Source of the DNA: JBFLVQ01 sp040758525
Lineage (GTDB): Bacteria; Acidobacteriota; Blastocatellia; Chloracidobacteriales; JADJPF01
Assembly (NCBI GenBank): GCA_040758525.1
Contig: JBFLVQ010000171.1
Coordinates: forward strand, 1 to 14,622
Length of the DNA: 14,622 bases
Direction: 5' to 3'
In this document: positions 7,681 to 14,179 of the stretch, piece by piece
How positions within the stretch are numbered: position 1 is the first letter of the stretch
Layout of the letters: each line of letters starts with the position of its first letter
Notes under the pieces: model-generated
Told to the model about the DNA's origin: nothing
Database searches by the model: none
Seen by the model: only the letters and a program-made list of their open reading frames with translations
Translations under genes and position numbers: made by a program

Positions 7681-7786
7681 GAAAGGTGATAAAAACTTTT
7701 TCTGCCTTGAGATTTAAGTATTATAAGGAACTCTTGATCTCAGTAGATTGGGTTTGACTAATCATCTGCTGAGTTATAGAGTAAGT

Positions 7787-7945
7787 ATGAACAGAGTCAA
7801 GCTCACTCCCTTCTCAGCTCCTCTGGTATTATCCAGGCAACTGAAACCAAGAGCTCGCTTTCTGGAATCTGATATGTTTAGCCGCTTTGTCTATACAGAG
7901 ACTGAAACTAACTCTCAAGATCTAATTGTATTGCTCTACAAATAG
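7787..7945 (+). CDS. Doubtful small ORF, 52 residues
   Basis: From ATG 7787 the frame encodes 52 basic residues (a TTG at 7748 would give 65) with no motif I recognise and no good ribosome binding site. In its favour, the stop at 7943-7945 sits 10 bases before the hairpin terminator at 7956, as at the end of a real gene. The composition otherwise looks like non-coding sequence, so it may be chance. Confidence 0.2.
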   Translation: MNRVKLTPFSAPLVLSRQLKPRARFLESDMFSRFVYTETETNSQDLIVLLYK

Positions 7946-7955
7946 AATCGATAGG

Positions 7956-7980
7956 ATGGCGAAAGCACTTTCGTCATTTT
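7956..7980 (+). terminator. Probable Rho-independent terminator
   Basis: ATGGCGAAA (7956-7964) pairs with TTTCGTCAT (7969-7977), with one G-T wobble, over a GCAC loop. T bases follow immediately (7977-7980). It would end transcripts coming from psuG-der, 270 bases after the der stop, or from the small ORF just before it. Confidence 0.55.
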
Positions 7981-8023
7981 GCGGTTTGGAGAATAGCCGT
8001 AGTAGGCCTTTGCAGAAATATTA

Positions 8024-8069
8024 CCGTTCTTTTCAGACGGAATCTATAGATTTGCGAAGTCTAACTTCG
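8024..8069. repeat. Cluster of three adjacent inverted repeats upstream of the Crp/Fnr gene
   Basis: Three inverted repeats lie almost end to end: CCGT/ACGG (8024-8027, 8037-8040), the perfect 12-bp palindrome AATCTATAGATT (8041-8052), and CGAAGT-CTA-ACTTCG (8055-8069). They could be operators or structured leader RNA for the regulator at 8137. None matches the TGTTCAATATTGAACA element further right. Confidence 0.4.
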
Positions 8070-8136
8070 TGACAAAAAAGAATAACACCTCAGTCTGATA
8101 TGGATGGAATTGGGCCAATAAGAAAGGATACGGATT

Positions 8137-8817
8137 ATGATTCAACAGACTCCTCAGATAGAGCAATTCAAACAGCGATTGCGTGATTCACTACAGCAGG
8201 AAACTGCTAATTCTCACGCCATCAGGATTGCCAAACATACCAACATTTACAATTGTGGAGATAGGGACGATATGGTCTACTTCATTGAAAGTGGGCAGAT
8301 AAAACTATTGATGCTTTCGCCTGAAGGTAAAGAATGTATCCTTGCCATACATACTGAGGGAGACATCTTCGGTGAGCTATGCCTTTCTGGCTTGGGTGAA
8401 CGTCTGGAAACCGCGATAGCCATGGAAGAGACATACTTGAAGCAAATTCCTGTCGCCAAATTTTTTGCGCGGTTAAGCAGCAACTTTCTGTTAGAAGGCT
8501 TTGTGCAGTACCTAGCGTTACGCATCGCAGACCAGCAGCAGGTCATTGCCAATTTAGTGACGGTTAATAGCGAGCAAAGACTGGGGAAAACATTATTGCA
8601 GTTAGCCCGCACGCTAGGTAAGAAGGATCCTCGCAGTATAATCATCAAACTCAAGATTTCACATCAAGAACTATCTGAGATGGTTGGCACGACGCGACCT
8701 CGCATAAGTCTGTTTATGCAGAGATTCCACCATCTCGGCCTGATCGAGAGCACGAAGGAACACTATATGATTATTAAGGAAAAAAAACTGACCGATTACC
8801 TGATCCAGATTGCCTAA
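8137..8817 (+). CDS. Crp/Fnr-family transcriptional regulator
   Basis: 226 residues. About 28-115 form the cyclic-nucleotide-binding-type effector domain (GEL at 79-81, then GERLETAIA). A long dimerisation helix (about 118-145) follows, then a winged helix-turn-helix (about 150-215) with HQELSEMVGTTRPRISLFMQRF spanning 176-197. The cAMP-binding Arg-Ser pair of CRP is not kept (R89 is followed by LE), so cAMP is not an obvious ligand. Cysteines occur only at 40, 67 and 82, so the FNR-type iron-sulfur cluster is absent. The recognition helix keeps one CRP-like Arg (R187) but has Pro where CRP and FNR have Glu, so its site should differ from both. AAAGGA, eight bases before the ATG, supports the start. 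It lies just left of two copies of a palindromic promoter element that it may bind. Confidence 0.9.
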   Translation: MIQQTPQIEQFKQRLRDSLQQETANSHAIRIAKHTNIYNCGDRDDMVYFIESGQIKLLMLSPEGKECILAIHTEGDIFGELCLSGLGERLETAIAMEETYLKQIPVAKFFARLSSNFLLEGFVQYLALRIADQQQVIANLVTVNSEQRLGKTLLQLARTLGKKDPRSIIIKLKISHQELSEMVGTTRPRISLFMQRFHHLGLIESTKEHYMIIKEKKLTDYLIQIA

Positions 8818-8818
8818 C

Positions 8819-8843
8819 GGTGTTGTATTTACCTGACAACGCC
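8819..8843 (+). terminator. Hairpin after the Crp/Fnr gene
   Basis: GGTGTTGT (8819-8826) pairs with ACAACGCC (8836-8843), with one wobble, over a 9-base loop starting one base after the stop codon. A C-rich stretch rather than a T-run follows, so it may stabilise or punctuate the transcript more than terminate it. Confidence 0.35.
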
Positions 8844-8866
8844 TCCCCACCCATTTCCCATAAGGT

Positions 8867-8911
8867 TGTTCAATATTGAACAGAAATCGATCCTGAGTAG
8901 GTATATTATTA
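8867..8911 (+). promoter_or_regulatory. Palindromic operator-promoter, copy 1
   Basis: TGTTCAATATTGAACA at 8867-8882 is a perfect 16-bp palindrome. It is followed by GAAAT, ATC, TGAGT, GTATA and ATTA at fixed spacings shared with copy 2. TATTAT at 8904-8909 makes a good -10. If a dimer is centred at 8874.5, the start would be near 8916, exactly 41.5 bases away, which is the class II Crp/Fnr geometry. It precedes the small protein gene at 8958. Confidence 0.65.
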
Positions 8912-8957
8912 AATTGTAACTCGTGTCTGGTAGAGTGCTAATAAAGGCGAGCGGTTT

Positions 8958-9206
8958 TTGCGCCATATCACTGTTCGCGGAAAAAAGTATGCTATGCTCT
9001 CTGGAATTTATATGAAGAAATGTTACATCCTGCAGGAAAAGACAACAAGTCGTTATTACTTTCTCGATATGAATGATACTGGTGTTTGGTTGCTTAGTGA
9101 CTCCTTCTCTGGTGCAGAAACATTCTGTTTCGATGAGCGGACTAAAATCTTAAAGTGGTTAACAGCTATTGAAACTCTGACTGTTGATGCGAGAAGCATG
9201 TATTAG
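8958..9206 (+). CDS. Unrecognised small protein
   Basis: I do not recognise this protein. The frame is 82 codons from TTG 8958, which has AAAGGCGAG (8943-8951) six bases upstream. ATG 8994 (70 residues) and ATG 9012 (64 residues, beginning MKKCYIL, with GGAA upstream) are alternatives. The product has no signal peptide or membrane segment. It is aromatic- and charge-rich (RYYFLDMNDTGVWLL, then ERTKILKWL), suggesting a small folded cytoplasmic protein. It lies between operator copy 1 and the DUF2283 gene, 57 bp before the latter, and could be co-transcribed with it. That position resembles the partner slot DUF2283 genes often have, but the sequence is not an obvious DUF4258. Confidence 0.45.
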   Translation: MRHITVRGKKYAMLSGIYMKKCYILQEKTTSRYYFLDMNDTGVWLLSDSFSGAETFCFDERTKILKWLTAIETLTVDARSMY

Positions 9207-9263
9207 GTGACCTGAGATCATACTTTTTATCGATCAACAAACTATTAACTAACAGGACTACAC

Positions 9264-9596
9264 ATGGAAACAATAAAAATCCCTAAGAATGGCATAAATG
9301 TCAATTGGAGTTATAATGAAGAAGCGGATGTTCTCTATCTCTCAATTGGGATGCCTAGAACTGCTATTTGTATAGATATCGACGAAGGATTGGTTGTGCA
9401 CTATAATGAAGCGGATAAAAAAGTAGTTGGACTCACGTTAATTGGGCTACGTACAAAAGCACTGAAAATAACTGGTAAAACAACTGCATCTGCGCAAGAA
9501 GATAACATATTGTCTGACATAGAACATATTGCTGAGGAAGATGCAGAATGGGCTATCTATGGTAAACAGTTATTTGATCAAGGCGGAGAGGCATAG
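9264..9596 (+). CDS. DUF2283 family protein with C-terminal extension
   Basis: 110 residues. About 14-68 match the DUF2283 pattern: WSYNEEADVLYLSIG, then IDIDEGLVVHYNEADKKVVGLTLIGLR. This domain is of unknown biochemical function and is usually a 50-70 residue stand-alone protein, often beside a DUF4258 gene in suspected toxin-antitoxin-like pairs. Here about 40 further residues follow, rich in Glu, Asp and Ala (QEDNILSDIEHIAEEDAEW), which is unusual and may be a partner-binding tail. AGGA at 9254-9257 supports the ATG at 9264. No own promoter is evident; it probably shares the transcript from operator copy 1. Confidence 0.75.
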   Translation: METIKIPKNGINVNWSYNEEADVLYLSIGMPRTAICIDIDEGLVVHYNEADKKVVGLTLIGLRTKALKITGKTTASAQEDNILSDIEHIAEEDAEWAIYGKQLFDQGGEA

Positions 9597-9760
9597 TCTA
9601 GCTAGCAAGATCTCAAAATGAATTTAATCAGGCTTAGCAATAGTTTCTTACTTCACAGCCAAGCGCGAAGAGCCATTATATAATCAACTAACGAGAAGAA
9701 CCCCCACCGATAGCTATTGTGATGATCAGCAAAAGCCTTCTTGCCCGTCATTTTCACAAC

Positions 9761-9805
9761 TGTCCAATATTGAACAGAAATTTATCTTGAGTTTGTATAC
9801 CATTA
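9761..9805 (+). promoter_or_regulatory. Palindromic operator-promoter, copy 2
   Basis: TGTCCAATATTGAACA at 9761-9776 differs by one base from the perfect palindrome of copy 1. Over 45 bp, 37 bases are identical to 8867-8911 at an exact offset of 894, including a shared 17-mer CAATATTGAACAGAAAT and the downstream ATC, TGAGT, GTATA and ATTA blocks. The -10 position (9798-9803) reads TACCAT. Predicted start near 9810 is only about two bases before the ATG of the membrane protein gene. Confidence 0.65.
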
Positions 9806-9811
9806 TTGCTT

Positions 9812-10462
9812 ATGTGGAAATATATTATTTCAGATCAAGTTAAACGGATGATAATTGGGTTTAGCCTGATATTTGGCTTGCAAATGATTGTTGGCTGGGC
9901 TGCCAAAACATGGTTTGGTATTGCTGGTGATAATGACAACATCGCTGGTATCCCGCTGATTTTCACGGTCGCTGTCTATTTTGGCGGGGGATTGGTGATG
10001 GGTCTACTCAAAGAGAACATGTCTTGGCTTGAGCCGGTTTTGGTCACAGTGCTCACGGTTGCAGCCAATATAATCTTATTTATAATTGGCGCTGTGACCG
10101 ATCTCACCCTCATCTCTATTGCTCTCAGCAGTAAATCGCCTACTTTACCGCTATTATTAAACTTTGGCTCTGTAATGCTAGCGGCTTTTGCCGGCGCCTT
10201 TAGCGGCGCGCGTATAAAAATACCTATTGATGACTGGATCAGCCGAGGTGCGATGGTAGTTGGTTTTATCAGCCTACTTGTAGGACCCTATCTACTGTTA
10301 AGCGCTTCGGGAAAAGATCGTATGGGTTTGCCCTGGTATATAACAGTGATTATTATTTTGGCGTTGTTGATCATTATAGGGTTCGGTTATGTGCTCTCTA
10401 CGCGCGAACATAATGAAGCTGAACAGATATCTATTAATCCCGATCACCATAAGGCCGCATAA
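9812..10462 (+). CDS. Six-helix membrane protein of unknown function
   Basis: 216 residues from ATG 9812; a TTG at 9806 would add two. Hydrophobic segments at about 12-30, 46-66, 74-95, 112-132, 146-166 and 174-195 predict six membrane helices, with a short polar tail ending HHKAA. Glycines cluster in helices 2 and 4 (VYFGGGLVMGL, AAFAGAFSGARI), suggesting tight helix packing. I see no transporter, enzyme or binding motif that names a family. The ATG lies inside or right at the edge of operator copy 2 and has no ribosome binding site, so translation may be leaderless or begin further in. The nearest upstream gene, for DUF2283, is 215 bp away. Confidence 0.7.
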   Translation: MWKYIISDQVKRMIIGFSLIFGLQMIVGWAAKTWFGIAGDNDNIAGIPLIFTVAVYFGGGLVMGLLKENMSWLEPVLVTVLTVAANIILFIIGAVTDLTLISIALSSKSPTLPLLLNFGSVMLAAFAGAFSGARIKIPIDDWISRGAMVVGFISLLVGPYLLLSASGKDRMGLPWYITVIIILALLIIIGFGYVLSTREHNEAEQISINPDHHKAA

Positions 10463-10467
10463 GTTTA

Positions 10468-10496
10468 TTGCGAGTGGAGATGCGCAGTGTTATAAC
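10468..10496 (+). promoter_or_regulatory. Sigma-70-type promoter for the radical SAM gene
   Basis: TTGCGA at 10468-10473 and TATAAC at 10491-10496 are separated by 17 bp. Predicted start is near 10503, giving a leader of about 105 bases. I saw no riboswitch-like fold in the leader. Confidence 0.5.
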
Positions 10497-10607
10497 GAAA
10501 AGTAGGAAACGTTAACTACGAGTGGCAAGCTGAATGCAAATGTTCCTAATTATCCTATGACAGATCAATAACAACGGCTTGTCTGCTTCAGCTAAGGAGA
10601 ATAGACG

Positions 10608-12080
10608 TTGAAAGTACTGCTTGTTTACCCGAAGTTCCCAGATACCTATTGGAGCTTTCGCCATGCACTCTCATTCCTAGGTAAAAAATCTGCTTTTCCA
10701 CCACTTGGTCTGCTCACTGTTTCTGCAATGTTGCCGGATTCTTGGGAGCGTCGTTTAGTAGATATGAATGTGAGAGCATTGAAAGCTGCCGACATCAAGT
10801 GGGCGGATATGGTGTTTGTCAGTGCTATGTTAGTACAGAAAGACTCGCTACGCAGTGTCGTCGATATCTGCAAGAGCAAAGGTAAGCGAGTGGTTATTGG
10901 TGGGCCATTTATTACAACTAGTGCAGAGGATTTGCCGCAAGCCGATCACATTTTTATTGGCGAAGCTGAGGCGACTCTACCAGCATTTGTACGTGACCTT
11001 GAACGTGGCGAGGCTCAGCGCATCTATAAGGCTGATGAGCGGCCGGCGCTATCTACTACACCTCTACCTGACTATAAGCTTGTTGATCTCAAACACTATA
11101 GCGCAATGTCATTACAGTATTCACGGGGTTGCCCATTCCAATGTGAGTTCTGCGATATAATTGAGATCTATGGTCGTGTTCCACGCACCAAGAGTAATGA
11201 ACAGGTGATAGCTGAGTTAGATGGGCTTTTGCGGGTTGGCTGGCGTGGCAAGGTTTTTATTGTTGATGATAACTTTATTGGTAATAAACGCAACGTCAAG
11301 CGGTTGCTTCCGGAAATTGCTAATTGGTCAGAACGCCATAATCATCCTTTTACATTTATTACTGAAGCGAGTGTTAATCTCGCTGATGATAATGAACTTC
11401 TAGCAGGGATGCAAAAGGCGAGGTTCCGTAGCGTCTTTCTGGGTATTGAGACGCCCGTCGAAGAGAGTCTTAAGGAAGCCCGTAAAGGACAGAACACACG
11501 GCGCGATCTGATCGAATCAGTAAAGAAGATTCAGAGCTATGGCATAGAGGTAATGGCAGGTTTTATCGTCGGGTTTGACAACGACCCAGACGATATTTTC
11601 GAACGTCAGATCAACTTCATTCGCGAGAGCGCTATTCCACTTGCAATGGTTGGGTTGCTCACAGCGTTGCCTGATACTCAACTCTGGCGTCGTCTTAGCC
11701 GTGAGGGACGACTACTGTCAGAGAGTAGTGGCAACAACACAGATGCTTCGCTAAACTTTATTCCTAAAATAGATAGTGCACGCCTTATTGAGGGTTATAA
11801 ATCGATCCTAAAGACAATCTACAATCCTCGTGAATATTACCAACGTGCGCTTGATTGTCTAAAGCGTATGCCTGCTCTATCCGAATCGCACGATGGCGGT
11901 CTGATAAAGAGTATAACTGCGCTGGTGCGTGTAATTATTGCGCTTGGTATACATGATAAAGCACGAGGTGAGTTCTGGCGTTTCCTACGTCGTGTCTTCG
12001 TAGAGCATCGTGAAAGAATGGCATATGCATTAACACTTGCCGCTATGGGATATCATTTTCGTAAGTTGACAGATATGTAA
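10608..12080 (+). CDS. Cobalamin-binding radical SAM enzyme (DUF4070/HpnP-like)
   Basis: 490 residues. The N-terminal domain (about 1-140) has the cobalamin-binding fold of class B radical SAM enzymes (KVLLVYPKFPDTYW, FPPLGLLTVSAMLP, VVIGGPFITTSAED) without the DxHxxG ligand motif, as is usual for this class. Cys175, Cys179 and Cys182 form the CxxxCxxC that binds the S-adenosylmethionine [4Fe-4S] cluster, in SRGCPFQCEFCD. The AdoMet barrel continues to about 370 (FIVDDNFIGNKR, FLGIETP, GFIVGFDND). The helical C-terminus matches the DUF4070 group, which includes the hopanoid C-2 methylase HpnP. Such enzymes often methylate unactivated carbons; the substrate here is unknown and no hopanoid gene is nearby. 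The start is TTG 10608 with AAGGAGA seven bases upstream. It is a single unit with its own promoter and the terminator at 12086. Confidence 0.88.
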   Translation: MKVLLVYPKFPDTYWSFRHALSFLGKKSAFPPLGLLTVSAMLPDSWERRLVDMNVRALKAADIKWADMVFVSAMLVQKDSLRSVVDICKSKGKRVVIGGPFITTSAEDLPQADHIFIGEAEATLPAFVRDLERGEAQRIYKADERPALSTTPLPDYKLVDLKHYSAMSLQYSRGCPFQCEFCDIIEIYGRVPRTKSNEQVIAELDGLLRVGWRGKVFIVDDNFIGNKRNVKRLLPEIANWSERHNHPFTFITEASVNLADDNELLAGMQKARFRSVFLGIETPVEESLKEARKGQNTRRDLIESVKKIQSYGIEVMAGFIVGFDNDPDDIFERQINFIRESAIPLAMVGLLTALPDTQLWRRLSREGRLLSESSGNNTDASLNFIPKIDSARLIEGYKSILKTIYNPREYYQRALDCLKRMPALSESHDGGLIKSITALVRVIIALGIHDKARGEFWRFLRRVFVEHRERMAYALTLAAMGYHFRKLTDM

Positions 12081-12085
12081 AACTC

Positions 12086-12118
12086 GCGTGCGTATAGCTA
12101 GCAGAGTTATACGCACGC
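12086..12118. terminator. Bidirectional terminator between the radical SAM and di-haem cytochrome genes
   Basis: GCGTGCGTATA (12086-12096) pairs perfectly with TATACGCACGC (12108-12118), an 11-bp stem with an 11-base loop. T-rich sequence follows on the plus side (ACTACTTTTGTTT) and TTTT on the minus side. It starts six bases after the radical SAM stop and lies 26 bases past the cytochrome stop. Confidence 0.75.
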
Positions 12119-12144
12119 ACTACTTTTGTTTGAAGACGAAGTTG

Positions 12145-14109
12145 TTAATTGATACCGTCGCGATAGCCTCTTTTGCGTGGCGCAGGATCTAGTACATCAG
12201 GGAAGCCATCTTCATCAGCATCCTTGAGGTATTCTAAATTTAGACCATAAGCTTCCCAGACATTGGTGAGTGCATAGGAGAGTATCTTCTCTCCACGCAC
12301 ATTCTCGATCCATCCTTCAATCTGGGCAGGAGTCTGAAACAACCATTCAGGATTGAACCGCTCATAGCCAGTATCAATGCCAGCTACTTTGAAATGCTCT
12401 TTGATCTTGCCATCACCATCTAGATCGCAAGGCAAACGATCTGTTTGATAGAGTACCAGACTTTCTAGAAAAGCAATTACTGCCTGTCGATTACTAGCTG
12501 ATAAGTCATGATAGGCTTGCCGTGCCGCTAATGCTTCGCCACCATGTCGTCGAATCACTTCATCTAGGCTAAGACTAGCACCATCATGGCCGTATGGAGC
12601 AGTTGTCCCTACACCCCACAATGGTGTGGTACGCCATTTACGTACAACACTACCATCAAACTGCAATTGATAAAAATCTGCTCCCAGATCGTGATACTTA
12701 AAATCGCTATAGATACCTTGCACAGTATAGGCTTGCCGGCGTGGGAGCAATAGACCATTCTTGTGATCGGCAAGATAGATCAGTTTGCCTTCCAGCCGCT
12801 CGTTTCTGATGTTGTATTTAACAGGTAGTTCAAAGAAACGTCGATCACCATCATAACGCTCTGTATAGTCGCGAGCCGAAGGGTTGGCTGCCTTTATTTG
12901 CCAATCAGGAATGTGACAACTGATACAGCCAAGCTGAGCAAAGAGCTTCTCGCCACGGCGAACCATAGTAGTGATTTTGCCACGTGCGGGCGCAGGATGA
13001 TTAAGCAAATACCATTCGGCCATGTCTAGATCGCCTTCGCTAATCTCTTCGCAATATCCATCTCGATCTGGATCATCTCTGCTGATTCCAGTTGGTCCGC
13101 GCATAGCGCCACGATCCTTACCTACTGCAGTTACACATTGTAACGCGCCAGCATTAGAGACCTGTGCAAAGCCATCACCATCAGGATCATTCAGTGTAGT
13201 TGGATCGAACGCTTGTAGCCCACTATGTATATCAAAAGGATTGGCAATAAAGGCGCGTAGACTAGTCGGTACAGGTGGTCTAAACGGCATATAAAGATGA
13301 CCAAAACCGAAAGATTGCGCTTCAAAGGTATAGCCAGCTACTTCAGGAAAAGTCAGGCTATCAGCATAGGCAATACGTTTGCCATCTTTATCAACATAAA
13401 TAGGATTGAATAGTTCGTTGAGATCTGGTCTACCATCATTGTTTAGATCTTCAAACCTGCCTAGATCGATCAACTGTTGGTTGCCAGCAATATTTTTCGG
13501 CAGATTAGTGATCAGACAACGTTTGCCATTTGCTTCTGTATGACTGATCCATCCATCTCTATTGGTATCGGCGATTGCCAATGCTTGTAGCCGTATTTGC
13601 ATTCCAATCATTTCGATCAGGCCAGCGCCAAACATATGTGGTGTGTTACGACCAGCGCCACCATTCTTAGCAATGGTGGCACCTGCACCACCATCACGAT
13701 ATGGAGTGTTGTGACAGATGGCGCAGGAATTGGCATGACTACGAGACATTATTTTCGTTGTGCCATCTGGTAGCAATATGCCATCAAGCTTGCCAGCATC
13801 ACCATAGATACCATCACGCTCGCGGAACTCACGCTGTGTCAGGCTACGTCCCCATTGATATCCTAACCAAGGATCGTTTTGTTGTAGATACATTGAGCCG
13901 CCCAATTGGTGTGGATCGATCGTATGTACAATACGTACACGCGGATTCTTAAGTGAAAGGCCAGAAAGATCACGAGGTTGATCAATGGGGTTGGTGAGCG
14001 AGTTACCAGGTCGCTCGCCCAATTGAGCCTTAACACTATCGCCATTCTGACATAACAGAGTCAGCGATATGGTCAATATCAAAACAGTAATTGCTAGATA
14101 TTTTTTCAT
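12145..14109 (-). CDS. Secreted di-haem c-type cytochrome of the DHOR family, with Ca-binding-like loops
   Basis: 654 residues. A Sec signal (MKKYLAITVLILTISLTLL) with likely cleavage after VKA (28) sends it to the periplasm or outside. Two haem c sites are visible, C129-x-x-C132-H133 and C395-x-x-C398-H399. The end of the catalytic region, TTPLWGVGTTAPYGHDG followed by RRHGGEA (494-525), fits the di-haem oxidoreductase/thiol-oxidoreductase-like family (DHOR, COG3488), related to cytochrome c peroxidases. Six D-x-(D/N)-x-D-G loops are present near 181, 221, 308, 346, 562 and 630. The first two are full 12-residue EF-hand-type loops (DTNRDGWISHTE, DLNNDGRPDLNE), suggesting calcium binding. The reaction is not established; peroxide reduction and electron transfer are both possible. 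A weak AGG precedes the ATG. The upstream partial gene is 70 bp away on the same strand. Confidence 0.82.
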   Translation of the reverse strand: MKKYLAITVLILTISLTLLCQNGDSVKAQLGERPGNSLTNPIDQPRDLSGLSLKNPRVRIVHTIDPHQLGGSMYLQQNDPWLGYQWGRSLTQREFRERDGIYGDAGKLDGILLPDGTTKIMSRSHANSCAICHNTPYRDGGAGATIAKNGGAGRNTPHMFGAGLIEMIGMQIRLQALAIADTNRDGWISHTEANGKRCLITNLPKNIAGNQQLIDLGRFEDLNNDGRPDLNELFNPIYVDKDGKRIAYADSLTFPEVAGYTFEAQSFGFGHLYMPFRPPVPTSLRAFIANPFDIHSGLQAFDPTTLNDPDGDGFAQVSNAGALQCVTAVGKDRGAMRGPTGISRDDPDRDGYCEEISEGDLDMAEWYLLNHPAPARGKITTMVRRGEKLFAQLGCISCHIPDWQIKAANPSARDYTERYDGDRRFFELPVKYNIRNERLEGKLIYLADHKNGLLLPRRQAYTVQGIYSDFKYHDLGADFYQLQFDGSVVRKWRTTPLWGVGTTAPYGHDGASLSLDEVIRRHGGEALAARQAYHDLSASNRQAVIAFLESLVLYQTDRLPCDLDGDGKIKEHFKVAGIDTGYERFNPEWLFQTPAQIEGWIENVRGEKILSYALTNVWEAYGLNLEYLKDADEDGFPDVLDPAPRKRGYRDGIN

Positions 14110-14179
14110 GGCTTGTACACCTGATCGATCAAGAAACTTCTATTCAATGACACCAACAAGGCGGCAAAAGCATACACAA

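Larger units (their letters stand above)
7681..8136 (+). other. 456-bp interval without a confident gene
   Basis: Between der and the Crp/Fnr gene I find one doubtful small ORF (7787-7945), a likely terminator (7956-7980) and a cluster of inverted repeats (8024-8069). I recognise no RNA gene. The closest thing to a promoter is TATTAT at 7719-7724, without a good -35. Confidence 0.6.

Noticed and set aside
8137..8817. Calling the Crp/Fnr gene fnr or crp
   Set aside because: It lacks the FNR cysteine cluster and the CRP Arg-Ser cAMP pair, and its recognition helix differs from both.
10855..11160. Alternative-frame ORF inside the radical SAM gene
   Set aside because: It is overlapped by the certain frame carrying CxxxCxxC and shows no domain.
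13022..13294. Plus-strand ORF (90 codons) antisense to the di-haem cytochrome
   Set aside because: The opposite frame encodes conserved cytochrome sequence. This one is low-complexity Ser/Pro/Ala shadow.
12145..14109. Lipoprotein signal at Cys20 of the di-haem cytochrome
   Set aside because: The preceding residues (TLL) do not fit a lipobox. The VKA cleavage site at 26-28 is a better fit.
14122..14131. TGATCGATCA as an FNR box before the cytochrome gene
   Set aside because: It is palindromic, but the half-sites are separated by too few bases for the TTGAT-N4-ATCAA consensus.
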